From positions 22,731,803 to 22,795,802 of the forward strand of contig CM028339.1 in the NCBI GenBank assembly GCA_016647705.1: a DNA stretch of 64,000 bases, read 5' to 3'. The stretch is from Eucommia ulmoides. Taxonomy: Eukaryota; Streptophyta; Magnoliopsida; Garryales; Eucommiaceae. Below, in pieces: positions 1-11,931 of this stretch (positions within the stretch are counted from its first letter, which is position 1; each line of letters opens with the position of its first letter). The notes under the pieces were generated by a model that was given only the letters and a program-made list of their open reading frames with translations, was not told the origin of the DNA and did not search any database. Both the position numbers and the translations under genes were made by a program.

Positions 1-1128
1 GTCTTACCACATGGATTATACACTCCATTGCCCGTACCTAGTGCGCCTTGGATGGATATTTCCATGGACTTTGTTTTAGGCTTGCCTAGGTCAAGAAAAG
101 GTAGGGATTTGATTTTTGTGGTTGTTGATAGGTTCTCTAAGATGACACATTTCATATCTTGTAATAAAACTGATGATGCGACCCACGTCGCTGATTTGTT
201 CTTTGGAGAGATAATACGTCTCCATGGTGTTCCTAAGAGTATTGTATCCGATCGTGATGTTAAGTTCCTCAGCTATTTTTGGAAAGTTTTGTGGAGAAAG
301 ATAAGAACTAAATTATTGTTCTCAACTACTTGTCACCCCCAAACGGATGGACAAACCGAGGTAGTAAATCGAACTTTATCTACTTTGTTGCGTACTATAA
401 TTCAAAAGAACTAGAAAAATTGGGAGGATTGTTTGCCGTTCATTGAATTTGCTTATAATCGGAGTGTTCATTCTACTACTGATTTTTCACCACTTGAGAT
501 TGTTTATGATTTTAATCCACTAACTCCTTTGGATTTGTTGCGTTTGCTAGTCAATGAGAGGGCTAGTTTGGATGGACAAAAGAAGGCTGAGATGGTGAAG
601 AAACTCCATGAAAGTGTATGATAACACATAGAGAAGAAAAATGAGTAATATACAAAGAAAGCAAATAAGGGCCGTAGACGAGTCATCTTTGAACCGGGTG
701 ATTGGGTTTGGGTGCATATGAGAAAAGAAAGATTTCCAGCCCATAGGCGGACCAAGCTACATCCTAGAGGGGATGGTCTATTTCAAGTCCTTCAGAGGAT
801 CAATGATAATGCGTACAAGTTGGATCTTCCAGGTGAGTATAACGTTAGTGCTACATTTAATATTTCTGATCTTTCTCTGTTTGATGTAGGTGAAGATTTG
901 AGGTTGAATCCTTTTGAAGAGAGGGGGGATGATGAGAACCAACAAGCAACATCAAAGGACACATTGTATGTCCCGGTTGAGGTCATTACTAGGGCAAGAT
1001 CCAAAAAGATCAAAGAAGCGCTTAATGGGCTAATTCAAGAGTTTTCGGCTGAATCGAAAACAATAAAGCCCAAATTAGGCCCAAATGACGATCAAGGCCT
1101 AATCCATCTCATCAAAGCAAGTGAATGA
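1..1128 (+). pseudogene. Ty3/gypsy pol 3' end (integrase core and C-terminal region), decayed
   Basis: Reading frame 1 shows a gypsy integrase catalytic core. [10 protein letters not shown] block is followed by [13 protein letters not shown], then VSDRD, then [15 protein letters not shown], which supply the D,D,E residues. After these come [13 protein letters not shown] and the C-terminal EPGDWVWVH..HPRGDGLFQVL region, ending near residues PVEVITRARSKK at a TGA at about 1126. The frame is kept throughout but broken by stops at 412-414 (TAG), 619-624 (TGA TAA) and 646-648 (TAA). Several of these are one transition away from the expected Arg or Gln codon. The left part (RT, protease, gag) lies outside the window. 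The product would have inserted element cDNA into the host chromosome. Domain identity is certain from motif order; the lineage is not resolved. Confidence 0.93.
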
Positions 1129-1159
1129 GTTTAGACATGAAATCAAATGGACCAAGGCT

Positions 1160-1698
1160 TGAGGACCACGAAATTCTCAGCATATTTATTTTATTTATTT
1201 GTATTTTAATTTTAATTTAGGTTATTTGTTTGATAATTTATAAGGCATAATTGCTAAATTAGCCTTTTCCTTTTTAGATTAGGAGTAGGGTTTCCTTGTT
1301 TCTCTAGGGTTTTATTTTTTTTGTATTGTAGCCGCACTATTCACGAGCACTGTTCACCGACACTGTTCACCGTACTATTCATTACCTATTTAAGAAAGTT
1401 GTATCCGATGAGGAAGAACACATTACTTTGATTAATAAAATTGTGAGAGTTTTCTCTTTAATTCTTCAAAGAACTTTTCCTGAACTTATCAAGAGTTTCT
1501 TGTGGCGTTCAAACTTATATCTTTGGTTCATGATTCATTATAATCATTGGGTCAAGATCATTATACCATTGGTTCGCGTTTCGTTCATAAACGTTGGGTC
1601 AAGGTAATCTATCTTTCAATTTCTATATTTTTAACTCGTTAAAAATCTGATTTAGTTTCGATCTTCGCAAAGAAACCCTAAGTTGGTTTCGGGTCTCA
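1160..1698 (+). repeat. 3' LTR of the preceding gypsy element (boundaries approximate)
   Basis: AT-rich sequence directly after the pol stop has LTR-like organisation. It begins TGAGGACC just after a purine-rich stretch, has a TATTTAAG core near 1387 and a leader beyond it, and ends at about 1698 (GGTCTCA). The 5' LTR is outside the window, so the ends cannot be confirmed by comparison. The right end abuts the stop codon of the RRM pseudogene, which suggests that the element inserted there. Confidence 0.5.
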
Positions 1699-2112
1699 CT
1701 AATCCTTGGTGAGGTTCATACCTACTGAGGCAAAATTTGGCTTAGATTGAGGAGATACAACAATATCTGGTTCACGACTTACACACCCTAAAACGTTTCC
1801 TTCTTTTCTTACCCATTTCCTTTTCAGACTAAAAACTTGGGCTTGTTTACTACACGAGGCCAAACAAACATGGATCACTTTATCCTTTACTCTAATCCCA
1901 TTGAGAATTCTAATAGCATTCAAGGCTTCAACCAAAGTCGAAAATTGAACAAATCCATATTTTGAATTTGTTCTAACTTGCCTCCAATTTGGAATATAGA
2001 CATCACGCACTACCCCGTGCCATTGAAACATGAATTTTAATCATCTTCTACCCATCATCTCCGGAATAGAATCTATAAAGATAGACACTAATTGTTTTTT
2101 TTGTCTCACCAT
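1699..2112 (-). pseudogene. RRM-domain protein fragment with a premature stop
   Basis: On the minus strand a Met at 2112 starts a recognisable RNA-recognition motif. An RNP2-like VSIFIDSIPE is followed by FQWHGVVRDVYIPN, an RNP1-like KYGFVQF, then LNGIRVKDKVIHVCLA and a basic tail. An in-frame TGA at 2041-2043 separates the two halves at a position where the motif expects an aromatic residue, probably Trp. The downstream half alone starts at Met 2031. The C-terminus ends exactly where the gypsy LTR begins, so it is probably truncated by that insertion. RRMs of this kind occur in plant SR-like proteins and at the N-terminus of some plant LINE-associated ORFs; I cannot tell which this was. It would have bound RNA. 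Confidence 0.65.
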
Positions 2113-2944
2113 AATTCCTCATCCAATTTCCAATTTTACTACCCATCAGAGAGAGGAATTAGGATCAGGAATACAACAATTCACAAACTCTTGAGAATGA
2201 TTAATTTGATGAGCAAAAAACAGTGAAATCAACAACCAACCTCACCCAAGTAGAGAACAAGTTCACCAAAATATACCTGATTACGCACCTCTATTCAAAT
2301 CGGTTGCCAAAAGGGTAGTAGAGCGAATTACTGATATGAATCTCACCGTCGGAATCCACTCTCAGAGATTGCTTTGCCGGTAATACTCGAACATCCGATT
2401 TGAGACTTCGTATAGCTCAAAATCAAACATGAGAACTTTTATAGAAGTGACGAGGAGATGGTATCGATGAGCCTCACGATTCCACTACAGACGATCTTGA
2501 AACCCTAATCTGATGTTGGTCCGGTGATTTCAGCTTCGGGACAGCAGAACACAACCACAAAACCAGACTCGAAACGATGATAACACTGGGTAACGTGATT
2601 CTATTTCACAACGGAAAAGCACGATCACGAGATAGATCGGATAAGGCGATGAACAGTCGACGTCAACGAGAATCTCCAACTACACTTTAATTAACTTAGA
2701 TCCCTGCTCTTCGATCTTCTTCCTAAACTCGGTGGACACGGCTACATCCCCTGATGCAGCGGTGAAACTTGTCGCCGGCCATGAAGCAAGAGTTGTTTAG
2801 GTTTGAATTTTGAAATTGATTGGGCATGGAACCCAAGTCATAACCTCTCTCTCTTCTTTAAGGAGAAGTGTCAGGTGGTAGAAGCTTCTTGTGGGAAGAA
2901 ACTTTTTTTTTTTTTTTTTTTTTTGTATTTGTAAATTTGAGAGG
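2113..2944 (-). other. Leader-like DNA upstream of the RRM pseudogene
   Basis: No ORF with recognisable domains. On the minus strand it reads like the 5' flank or leader of the RRM pseudogene: more GC-rich than its surroundings and without a long frame. A T-homopolymer of about 24 bases at 2900-2923 is an A-tract on the minus strand and could be the relic of a retroposed tail. Confidence 0.3.
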
Positions 2945-3627
2945 ATTAGATACATTTAGGACAATATCTAGTCAAGGTAGCTAGGTTTTGATATTTTTCT
3001 TGTGAAAAAAAACTAGGGTTTGATTGTTGTTCTGCAAAAAAATTAGGTTATTCTTTTCCCTTGAAAAGAACTAAGTTTTGATTCTTCCGCTAATAGAATT
3101 GAGTCATTGTAAAGGTTCTTCCTAAGTCTTCCAAAAAATAAAAGTGTAAAAGTGTGAGGGAGTGGTATGTTTGATCTTTATCTGGTTGAAAGGATTAGGT
3201 TTTGATTCTTCCTGCAATAGAATTAGGTTAGTCTTGAGCTTGGTAAAAAAGATAGGGTTCTTCCTGAGCCTATGAAAAAAATAATTATAAAGGTTGATTC
3301 CAAGCTTGTAAAAAGAATCAAGATTGTAAGGGTTTGGTTCCTACCTGAGAAATGAATCAAGGGTTTAGTGGATTGCAAATTTTCGTGGAACTCGGGAGAC
3401 TGGATGTAGGTAAGAATAGCTTACCGAATCAGGATACATTGTTGTATGTTGCATTGCTTATTTTCTTATATTCTGTTTGAGTGTGTATTTAGAAGTAAAC
3501 ACATTTCTGCTGCATAACAAGATAATAATTGATTTAGGAAAATTGATTATTTGTGTTTAAGTGTTTGATTGTTAAATTTTAGTAATTACCCAATTAACCC
3601 GCTCTTGGGTAGCTCTTTGGGCCAACA
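2945..3627 (+). repeat. Diverged 3' part of a copia LTR
   Basis: This stretch aligns by eye, in order, with the last third of the copia LTRs at 17987-20047 and 25043-27141. Shared marks are the repeated 'gattcttcc..aatagaatta' blocks, the 'gactgga..taagaatagctta' segment, the 'aagataataattgattta' box and the terminal 'cttgggta..gggccaaca'. It is much more diverged than the two complete copies and lacks the first two thirds of the LTR. It ends at 3627 in CA, followed by unrelated copia coding sequence, so it is a fragment rather than a solo LTR. Confidence 0.7.
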
Positions 3628-3639
3628 TCTTTATTCTTC

Positions 3640-5000
3640 ATTTCCATTCACCCCCTTTTGAATAGCAGTCTCCACTGCTATTCACCTAATCAATTGTATT
3701 TCTCCTCTAAATTTTAGTGGTCGTTACTATTCTCCCATTTTTATGGCCATATTGTTTTCTACTCTAAGCTACGTGTGTTTAGTTGTGCTTGTTATCTGCA
3801 TTTAGATGCTTACTTAACAAATAAAATTTGGCTAAGAACTGTTGAATACATGTTTTTAGGCTACAACTGGCAGCACAAGGGCTATCGTTGTCTATGTGTA
3901 CATTTCTAGGCATTGTTCATTTTAATGAACAACACTTCCCGTTTCATCTAACACTAGAAGCACTCCACCAAACCCATTACCATGGGCCTTTGTTCCTCGA
4001 CTACCACCAGCTCCTATTCTCCCTCTACAATCGGCTACACAGAATAGTGCTCAAGCTTTTATTCATCGACCGTTTCCGTATCATTATAAGTACCGACAAA
4101 TTCGACCCTCATAGACTAATCCTTCTACTACTGCCACCCTTGAGACTTCTCCATATTTAGTTTCCCTGCATCATTCCATGGTAATACGTCACTGGGATGG
4201 CACCCGTCGTCCTCTTATTCGGACAGATAGTACAATCTGATATCCTCTCCCACAGGCTCTACTTGCTAAGCTTTCATCTCCCACTAACGATCCTACTTGT
4301 TATACTCAGGCTATTCGTGTCCCTAAATAGCGTCAAGTTATGACCAATGAATTTAATACCTTATTTAACAACAAAACTTGGGTTCTTTTATCTCATTCCC
4401 CACATCAACATGTTGTGGGTTGTAAGTGGGTCTTCAAACTCAAGCACAAAGTAGACAACTCCATTGCATAATACAAAGCTCGCCCAGTTGCCAAGGGCTT
4501 TCATTAACAAGAGAGTGTTGACTTTGATGAGACATTTATTCTTGTAATCAAATCTACCACTATTCGTATTGTGCTCAACCTTGCCGTATCCTTTGGTTGG
4601 ACATTGTACCAGCTTGATGTGAATAATGCCTTTCGTCATGACATTTTAGGTGAAACTGTCTATATATTACAACCACCTAATTTCATAAATCTGACTCATC
4701 CTTATCATGTCGGTCATCTACAAAAGGTTATCTATGGCCTCAAATAAGCCCCTCGAGCTTGGTTTTAACGTCTCAACACATTCATCTTACAGTATGGTTT
4801 TACCCAGAGTCAAGCTGAACATTTTCTATTTATCTATCACTCTAACTCTGTTGTGATGCTTCTTCTTTTATATGTCAATGACGTTATACTCACTTACAAT
4901 CAACCGTCTTTTGAGCTTAGTGACCTTGGTTCCTTACCTTACTTTCAAAAACCAATCAATCCTAATTGATGTTATTGAATGTACCAAAAATTATCTACTA
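3640..5000 (+). pseudogene. Ty1/copia integrase C-terminus and reverse transcriptase remnant
   Basis: A second copia element, different from the complete one further right. Around 3870-3960 an integrase C-terminal segment is visible (KGYRCLCVH, then FNEQHFPF in another frame). Around 4300-4930 the RVT_2 reverse transcriptase appears: NKTWVLLSHSPHQHVVGCKW, FDETFILVIKSTTIRIVL, YQLDVNNAF, YGLK*APRAWF, then a decayed LLLYVNDVILT at the YVDD site (D changed to N). Stops interrupt it at positions where the family has Trp or Gln (for example 4328-4330 and about 4745-4747), and several frameshifts are present. It is clearly dead. Confidence 0.88.
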
Positions 5001-5130
5001 CTAATAAAATATACTTATACTTTAACTTTTTTACATCAGAATAATTATCCTACTAACACTATCTACTAATCAAATATACTTATACTTTAATTTTTTTTTA
5101 CATCGGAGTAATTATCCTACTGATGCTATG
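5001..5130. repeat. Short imperfect tandem duplication
   Basis: A roughly 60-bp block containing 'aaatatacttatacttta', then 'acatc' and 'taattatcctact', occurs twice with a period of about 64 bp. It directly follows the copia remnant. I see no function in it. The following ~330 bases up to the LARD-like element hold nothing I recognise. Confidence 0.6.
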
Positions 5131-6308
5131 GCGAAGTACAACAGATAGAATTGATGAAAATATGTTGTTGTCAAATGTCAGACCATACATCATATTATAA
5201 TATCTAAAAGCGGAAAATAAGGACTAGGAATGAACCATAGCTAAGTATTGGCAATCTCTTCCATCTCATTGCTCCTATCACAATGGATAGCTAAGATCTA
5301 TTCTTTCCCTACTTAATGGTCAAGATCTATCTAAAGGAATAGATGGCTGAGATTGCTTTCCCTCTTTTTTGCCTCCCAAACCCTTTCACAGTTGTTCCTA
5401 CGATCCATCTCCCATGATTACTTCCATTTCCCACTGATCGCTCAAAATAATTCCCTTAATTAAGCACAAAATATTGTAGTATAGTGTGCTTAGGTACGAG
5501 TGTCAAACCACAGGGATCGGTCTTGCAACTATCGATTTTCGATCATTTTTCTTCCTTAATGAGAACGAGATTTAGTTTTTGATTTGATTTGATTTTAGAA
5601 ATGAAATTACATATTAGGATTAACAATAAAAATAAGGATTGGATTAGGATTTATGGATCTGTATTTTGGATATTATGTTTTTCTTGTATTTTCTATTTAA
5701 CTCGGATTTGTGTAAACGAGTGTTCCTAGCTAAAAGTCGGAACTACTCAGAAAGATATAGATTATTATTCTCTGGTATGGTTTATCTTCGATATTTAATT
5801 CTTACACTACACTAATTTATGATGAATTAACATCTAGACATAAATCATCAAAACAAATAATCAATTTCCAAGAATACGATTGTATAACCATTAGATCGAT
5901 ACCACAAGTACACGATCTAAAGTTCTAGTAGTAATTGGACTCAACCCAAAATCTCTACAAGAATATTTTGAAATTAAATCCAATCACAATAATCCATTTC
6001 AAGAATACGATTCATGTTATACAATTGTTTACACAAAAATCCAAAATTAAATAAGAAAATATAAAATTACATAGATCCAAAATACCTCACCATGATCCTA
6101 ACCCGTTGAACGAGATTTAGCCAATCATTATTTAGTGGACTGATATTTTCATAGATGAACTTCTCAAAAATATCAATACATTGCTCTTAATTTCTAACCC
6201 AAGCTTCCTCAATTCCTTGGCAAAATGGTAAGAAAATGAAGATAGAATTTTTCTTGCTAAGATGTGATCCAAAAAACTCCCTCATTCTCGAGCTCTCTCA
6301 TTTGTTCC

Positions 6309-6319
6309 CTATATATAGT
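6309..6319 (-). promoter_or_regulatory. TATA box of the LARD-like element
   Basis: Reads ACTATATATAG on the minus strand, about 85 bp downstream of the palindrome array, with a pyrimidine/purine-mixed leader after it. Inferred from position only. Confidence 0.5.
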
Positions 6320-6402
6320 AGTGCTTGTATGGGAAAAAGAGCCAAAAAATCTGCAAAATGGACAAATGATTTAAAAACAATAAAAAAATAAAAAGAAACA
6401 TG

Positions 6403-6610
6403 TGGTGCACCAAAACTCGGTGCACCAACAAGCCAAGGCAGAGAGCTTTGTGCTCTCTGCAGGGTCACGCTTGTGACCAGGTCATAAGGGTGACCCTGGC
6501 TGGTCACGCGTGTGATAAGCCTGGTCGCACATGCGACCAGCCACGGTCACTCATGCGGCCAGCCATTGGCTGGTCGCACGTGTGACTAGCTAAGGTCACA
6601 CGTACCCTCC
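6403..6610. repeat. Array of GC-rich self-complementary motifs
   Basis: Successive units are palindromes or short hairpins: a TGGTGCACC pair separated by 7 nt (about 6403-6427), GCAGAGAGC/GCTCTCTGC with a 5-nt loop (6438-6460), GGTCAC..GTGACC (6463-6478), and then several degenerate copies of a roughly 27-bp unit with core GGTCGCACGTGTGACC. On the minus strand the array lies immediately upstream of the element's TATA box. Confidence 0.8.
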
Positions 6611-6810
6611 TGGTCTTGGTCGAACTTGATTTTCAGAATTTCTATCGACTGCTCGTCTATTGTGCTCCAAATTAACATATTCTCGGTCCACTTTCAAAAC
6701 CCTACAAAAATAAATAAAATTAGTTAATTTTTAATATTTTAATTTATTTAATCAATTAAAAAAACTAAGTTTAGTGGTATTTAATCGCACAAAATGTGGT
6801 GCGATCACCC

Positions 6811-8419
6811 ACCCCCATTGCCTGCACAGATCGCGTCTCTCTCTCCCATGCTTCTCCTCTTCCTTTTGCTCTTAGGTATCCTCCTTGCAGGCTACTGTTG
6901 CCACCGCCGAACCATCACCTTCTTCTTCCATAGGTACGTTTCTCTTCATCTTTTTTTCTTTCTCTTATGATTTTTTCTATTTTGAAACTCTTAAATCAAA
7001 ACCCTTTCATTTCGAGACCCCGAGGACAACGAGGGTTGGATTTGGATGGCGATGGTCGTCGAGAATGGTGAACGCTACACCACCATCGCCTCCTGCTTTT
7101 CATTTCTGGAAACCACCATCTAGAAACCCTCAAATTACTTCTTTTTTTTAAACCACATATTTCTTCTTCTTCTTCTTCTTCTTCATTTCTAAGAGTGAAA
7201 TTCCATTGACAAATTGTTATATCATACCACAGATTGCTTCTTTTATTTTTTATTTTTTTTTCTCAAACATTCATAAATCGTTTTCTAATTCTTCAGATTT
7301 TGGGCTTGGAGTTTGTTAATTTTATTTTTTTATATGATTAATTTATTATTTGGGTTTGGAATGTTAAGATCCAAGCAATTTATTGTCACTTCTGTTGCTT
7401 CTTGAGGTGGAGATCCGGCAGAATCTACCGCCAGAAAATAAGAGCTCCGGCAATTAGCCTATCTCACTTTTCTTTTCATTTTCTTCTTCTTTTGTCGATG
7501 AACAAAATTCACGTTTTCTTGATATTTCCAGGATTTGTGATGAAATCATTCATGTAATTGTGATGAAATCGTTCAGTGCATTGGTGGGTTAACTCAACCT
7601 CAACCCTAATTTCCGAATTGGTAACTTATTTCCATCCCAAAATCAATCTTATGACTTTGTTGACGGTGAAATCCGGAATGTATATTTGTCATTTAGTTTA
7701 CTTTTAGGGTTTCTAAATTGTTATTTTATTTCTTGATAAAAAATGAATTTGCCGACACAATTGGTGTTTATTGAATTATCTACTTCAGAAATTTTACCCT
7801 GCACAACAATGTAGAAGATGAGTCTAAGTTAAATAGGCATGTTGCTAATTGTTAATAGACATTTTGTTTATGAGGTCCAAGATCAAACCCATATATGATC
7901 TTTTTCTGTAATGGCTAATAATTTGTAAAAGTTAATCTTAACGGCTGCTTAAGATTGTTTTGTGGTGCAACAAGCTCTTGGTTAGTTTACATAAATGATC
8001 GGACAGCTTGCAATGATTTGATGTGTTGCTTTCTAAATGTTGATTATTGGAATAGTTCCAAGGATTCCGTTGTGGAAGTTATGTTTGTTGAATACTTGCA
8101 GATGTGGATAACCAAATATGAATACGATGAATCTATCCCAACATAAATTCTTCTAATTTGCCACTTGTTGAAGGTTAGTGATGCTTAATTAACGCTAATT
8201 TTGCCCAATCTAAGAATATTCATGGTTATCCCTATTTCCAAAGATATTTATTCTCACCAAATCTCACTTTCATGCTTCTCATTTTTACAGATTAGACTTC
8301 ATGGAAAAATTGCTTCTCTTTTGGATTTGCCAGGTTAGTGTACAATACATATCTGTATCTTGCAAGATTTTTGTATATGATTAATATATATCTTCTTTTT
8401 GGTGTAGTTTGTTCATTTT
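6811..8419. other. Unassigned AT-rich DNA
   Basis: CT-rich and TTC-repeat sequence (TTC tract at about 7160-7184) is followed by AT-rich DNA. Short frames such as those at 6885-7151 and 7955-8146 show no domain and no codon-like structure. A short direct repeat 'gtgatgaaatc' lies near 7538-7572. It could be a gene leader or part of a non-autonomous transposon; I cannot support either. Confidence 0.3.
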
Positions 8420-9345
8420 TGTTCAAGTTTTTGAGCTTTATTGAAATCAAACTCTATTTTAGAGTTAGGTTGTGGAATTACCGAGGCCAAATTTTACTAA
8501 TTACTTTATATAAAACCTTTAATTAAATATTCATATAGGTGGCAAAAACTGTGTTTGTTCTTCTGGATAGAAATAGTTTTTTTTATACTTTCTTAGATTT
8601 GCTCTGCATACCTTTTAGGTGTCCATCATTATTTCAATGTTAAACAAGGTGAGGTTTGTTTTAGATCTGATTACTTTTGCATTTTTATTCCCATGTTCTA
8701 TTTTTGTTCCCCGAAAACCTTGAACCAAAATAGACATATTTTTCCATTTTTATTCCCATGTCCTCCTTTTCTAATTGGAAACAATTCAATTTGCATTTCC
8801 CTTGATTTTTTCCTATACAATGAACATGGAACAAAATATTCTCATGGTTTGCTTTACTGGTTGATTTAGGTCAAGAGCTAAAAAAAAAAAAAAAAAATTA
8901 TTTTGGTGTTCTCTTTATAATTAGAAATTAAAAATAATTTTATGACATATTTAACTTGAATATGAACGGGAGACACTACCACCGCCAATACATTTTTTTG
9001 AAAAGATGCGCTAAAATGCCTGCCGCCGTAGTTTTTTTGTTCTCAGTTTTTTGCATTTGTTTTCAAATAATTAAGGACCACTTCTACTATGGTCTGTGAA
9101 ATGTGTTCTATGATTTTGAGATTTATTGACACCAAACGTTACTTTAGAGTTGGGTTATGTAAGTGTCTAAGTCAAATTTCACTAAATGCTTCATATCAAG
9201 CCTTGGATTCCAGATTAATATAGGTGGCAAAAATTGTGATTGTTTTTTCATAAAAACATTCTTACTATGCTTTCGTAGGTTTGTTCTACATACTTTTTAG
9301 GCATCCATTATTATTCGAATGTTCAACCTAGGTGAGGTTTGTTTT
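8420..9345 (+). repeat. Diverged tandem duplication, period about 690 bp
   Basis: Blocks around 8420-8660 and 9105-9345 align in the same order: 'tttattga', 'actttagagttgggtt'-type, 'ataggtggcaaaaa', 'ctttc.tag.tttg', 'ttttaggtgtccat..tatt' and 'aggtgaggtttgttttag'. Identity is roughly three quarters by eye. The sequence after each copy also resembles the other ('ccttgaaccaaaatagacatat'). No coding potential is seen. Confidence 0.7.
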
Positions 9346-10330
9346 AGGCGCGGTTGTGTTTCTATTTACATGTTTCTATTTCTGTTCCTTGAAAACTTTA
9401 AACCAAAATAGACATATAGGTTAAAAAAATTAATGCCTTAAGACCTTTTTGTTTTTGGAAAAGAAACATAAAACAAAATTCAAGTAGTGTTTTTGTTCTC
9501 ATATTTTTATTTTTATTTTTCAAAAAATTCAAGGTAGTTCTACTACGTTCCCCGAATTTTGTTCTATAACTTTGATAGTGGAAGAGAAACAAAATATTTT
9601 TTGTCTCTATATTTCTATTTCTAATAGTTATGTTAGAATCATGATAAATTTTCATTGTTTTTTTTGGTAGTTTTATTCTAAAATTTTTACTATTTTTTAT
9701 ATGATCAATGAAAAAAAATGAAGGTTATTTTTCATCCTTAATGCATTTGGATTTAGAATCGTGTTATTTGAATTTTATGGTTCATCTTGGTTTTAAATTT
9801 TAAAGTTTTATTTTTGTTGTACCTGTCAACATATCGACAAAGAGGAAATGGGTTGCTTTCATGTTCAGAATAATCTCTCACATTTGGTTTCTGTTGTTGA
9901 ATTAGTTTCCTTCTTTTTTTGCTAGGTGATGAGTCTTTCTTTATTTTTATTTTTGCAGGAAACTCAACTTTTGCCCTTTTTATGTTTATCAATCTGTGGC
10001 ATTCAACATTTAGCTATTTTTCTTTGGACTTCTGCAATTATTGTCTTTCCCACACATGAAGAGATCAATCAACATTTAGTTGATGTGATAACGACAAAAT
10101 AGGGTATATGTTTGGTTTGTACTCTTGCCCATACATGTGCTTAAGTATTTCTTTTGAAAATGTTGTAAATACAATATTGGAGTGTCATAGGGACATTAAA
10201 CCTCAAATTTTGTTTGTGTTTATTGTCTCATTGTTTATTTTTTAGTCGTACTATTGAAGATTAATCAACAATTTTCATACCATATAATTTTGAGTGTAAT
10301 TAAAAATAAATTTGTTACTTCGCATGAAAA
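9346..10330. other. AT-rich spacer, no recognisable gene
   Basis: Continues the right-hand copy of the duplication, then AT-rich sequence up to the truncated left end of the gypsy integrase at about 10340. Short frames on the minus strand (9398-9655, 9753-9992) are lysine/asparagine-rich low-complexity translations of AT-rich DNA. Confidence 0.4.
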
Positions 10331-10339
10331 GGCATAGTG

Positions 10340-11015
10340 TACCGTTTTGGGGTCCGAAGTGTAATTGTGTCCGACATTGGCACCCAATTTGACAACTCCC
10401 TCTTCATCACCTTCTGTGTAGAGCTGGGGATTAGGACGAACTTCGCCTCCCTTGACCACCCTTAAGCAAATGGCCAGGTGGAGGTCATAAATAAAATGAT
10501 CTTGCATAGGTTGAAAACAAGACTTGATAAATTAAAAGAATGGTGGGTGGAAGAAGTCTATCCTGTCCACACTACTCCAAGAACCCCTACCGGAGAAACA
10601 CCTGTTGTAATGGCCTTTGGCTCCGAGGCCATCATCCCCGCAAAAATAGGCATGTAGACTCTCAGAACTACTAAGGCCTTTGATCAAGTCAGGAATAAAG
10701 TGGCGCTGTCGTTGAACCATGACCTCCTCGAAGAACGAATGGAACAAGCCCAGGTTCGGCAAACTGCCTACCAGCAGAAGATAGTGAGATACTACGACCA
10801 ATGAGTCTTTCTTTACTCCTTCGACATCGATGACCTTATTCTCAGAAAGGTCACTCTGCCCACCAAAGAATAAGGTGCCAGAAAGCTAGCCCCTACCTAG
10901 GAAGGGCCGTACAGAGTCACCAGGATCACGCATCGGGGCACATACGATCTTGAAACGGAGGAAGGTGTGCCGCTCAGGCACCCATGGAACATTGACCATC
11001 TGAAGTGCTACTTTT
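10340..11015 (+). pseudogene. TAT-type Ty3/gypsy integrase C-terminal half, 5'-truncated
   Basis: The forward translation gives IVSDIGTQFDNSLF, then FASLDHP*ANGQVEVINKM, then LKEWWVEEVYP, TTPRTPTGETPVVMAFGSEA, the YYDQ segment, and finally GPYRVTRITHRGTYDLETEEG and HPWNIDHLKCY at the very end. This is the usual order for the end of a gypsy integrase of the TAT group. At least four in-frame stops are present, and part of the WAYRTTPR motif (WAYR) is lost. Everything upstream (gag, protease, RT, RNase H) is missing. Confidence 0.88.
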
Positions 11016-11931
11016 ATAGGGGAAATCCACATTTATATAACTTTTGTCTTGTACAAAATGTAACGGTTTTTGCTTACTAAAATAAATAAGGTTTTATGTG
11101 TAATGTGCCTTGTACTCCCTCCAAGTGAACAACATCTCGACCCACAGGGTTGCGGGTGATTCTTTATAATGGCATCCTGACACTCTGAGTCACAAATTAA
11201 TCTCCAAAAATGGCCTCCCGGTGCTCAACGTCGCGGATGACTCTCCACAAGCCTCATCTCGGTGCACAGCGTCACGAGTGACAACCAAGCCCTCTTCGGA
11301 GATCAATAGTCCATACGTGGGGAAAGATCAAGATCATCCACCAAGGGCGGGACATTGATCGGGTCTAAGGATCTTTAGCTAAGTAGTTCTCCCCACTAGT
11401 TGACTATAGGTCCGACGTTCTAAAGGGAAAAGTGTTCCGACATGGACTAAATTGAGATAACCTAAAAAGTTCAGGTATGAACTCGACTATGGAGAACTCA
11501 CCAATAATCGACCATAGGAAGCCAACCACCGCGTTGAGCCCCTGCGAACCAAGAGGACCGGACGCTCTAAGAAATCATTCTCCTAAGTGCGCGACACGAT
11601 GTTCTTATAATCAATTCGTGTCTCGGACTGAGGGCTAGTGGTCCATGGCCCTAAGCAGAAACGATAAGTTTTTTCCTAAACTTTTTAAAATTTTACAACT
11701 CTAAAAACAATGCCGAGCAGAAAATGACTTGGCGAAAACATTAGGAAAAAGGGGTAGACTCGCAGAAGTACACAAAAAATGACTTGCATTCATATGTTCA
11801 GGAGATGTACAAGAAGGGGTTATCAGCCCATTACAAAAAGAGGGAAGGTTGTCCACCCAATACAAGTTGACAAAAAGGATAAGTAAAAAGTCTACAAAAT
11901 CCTAATTGCTAAGGAAGCGACGACCCAAAGA
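11016..11931 (+). other. Non-coding internal region of the TAT-type element
   Basis: Lies between the integrase end and the antisense ORF, where TAT-group elements carry a long spacer. Short GC-rich words such as 'gtgc.cagcgtc.cg.gtga' recur near 11140-11290. No frame is supported on either strand. Confidence 0.5.

Larger units (their letters stand above)
5460..6810 (-). mobile_element. LARD-like non-coding retroelement segment, minus orientation
   Basis: Non-coding sequence organised like the LTR/leader of a large retrotransposon derivative. On the minus strand it begins near 6805 (TGATCGCACC) and runs through a GC-rich palindrome array (6403-6610) to a TATA box at 6309-6319. A leader with a conserved-looking 'tggctaaatctcgtt' block near 6115 follows, and the segment ends in the region containing 'ccacagggatcgg' (5508-5522 on the plus strand). 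The motifs 'attttgtgc' and 'attaa' recur at both ends. No coding sequence is visible. Assignment to LARD-like elements rests on layout and on the characteristic leader and 'cacaggga' motifs, not on an identified partner LTR. Confidence 0.5.

Noticed and set aside
6403..6610. CRISPR-like array (short repeats with dyad symmetry)
   Set aside because: Units are imperfect, spacers are short and irregular, and the context is a plant retroelement with a TATA box. No cas genes.
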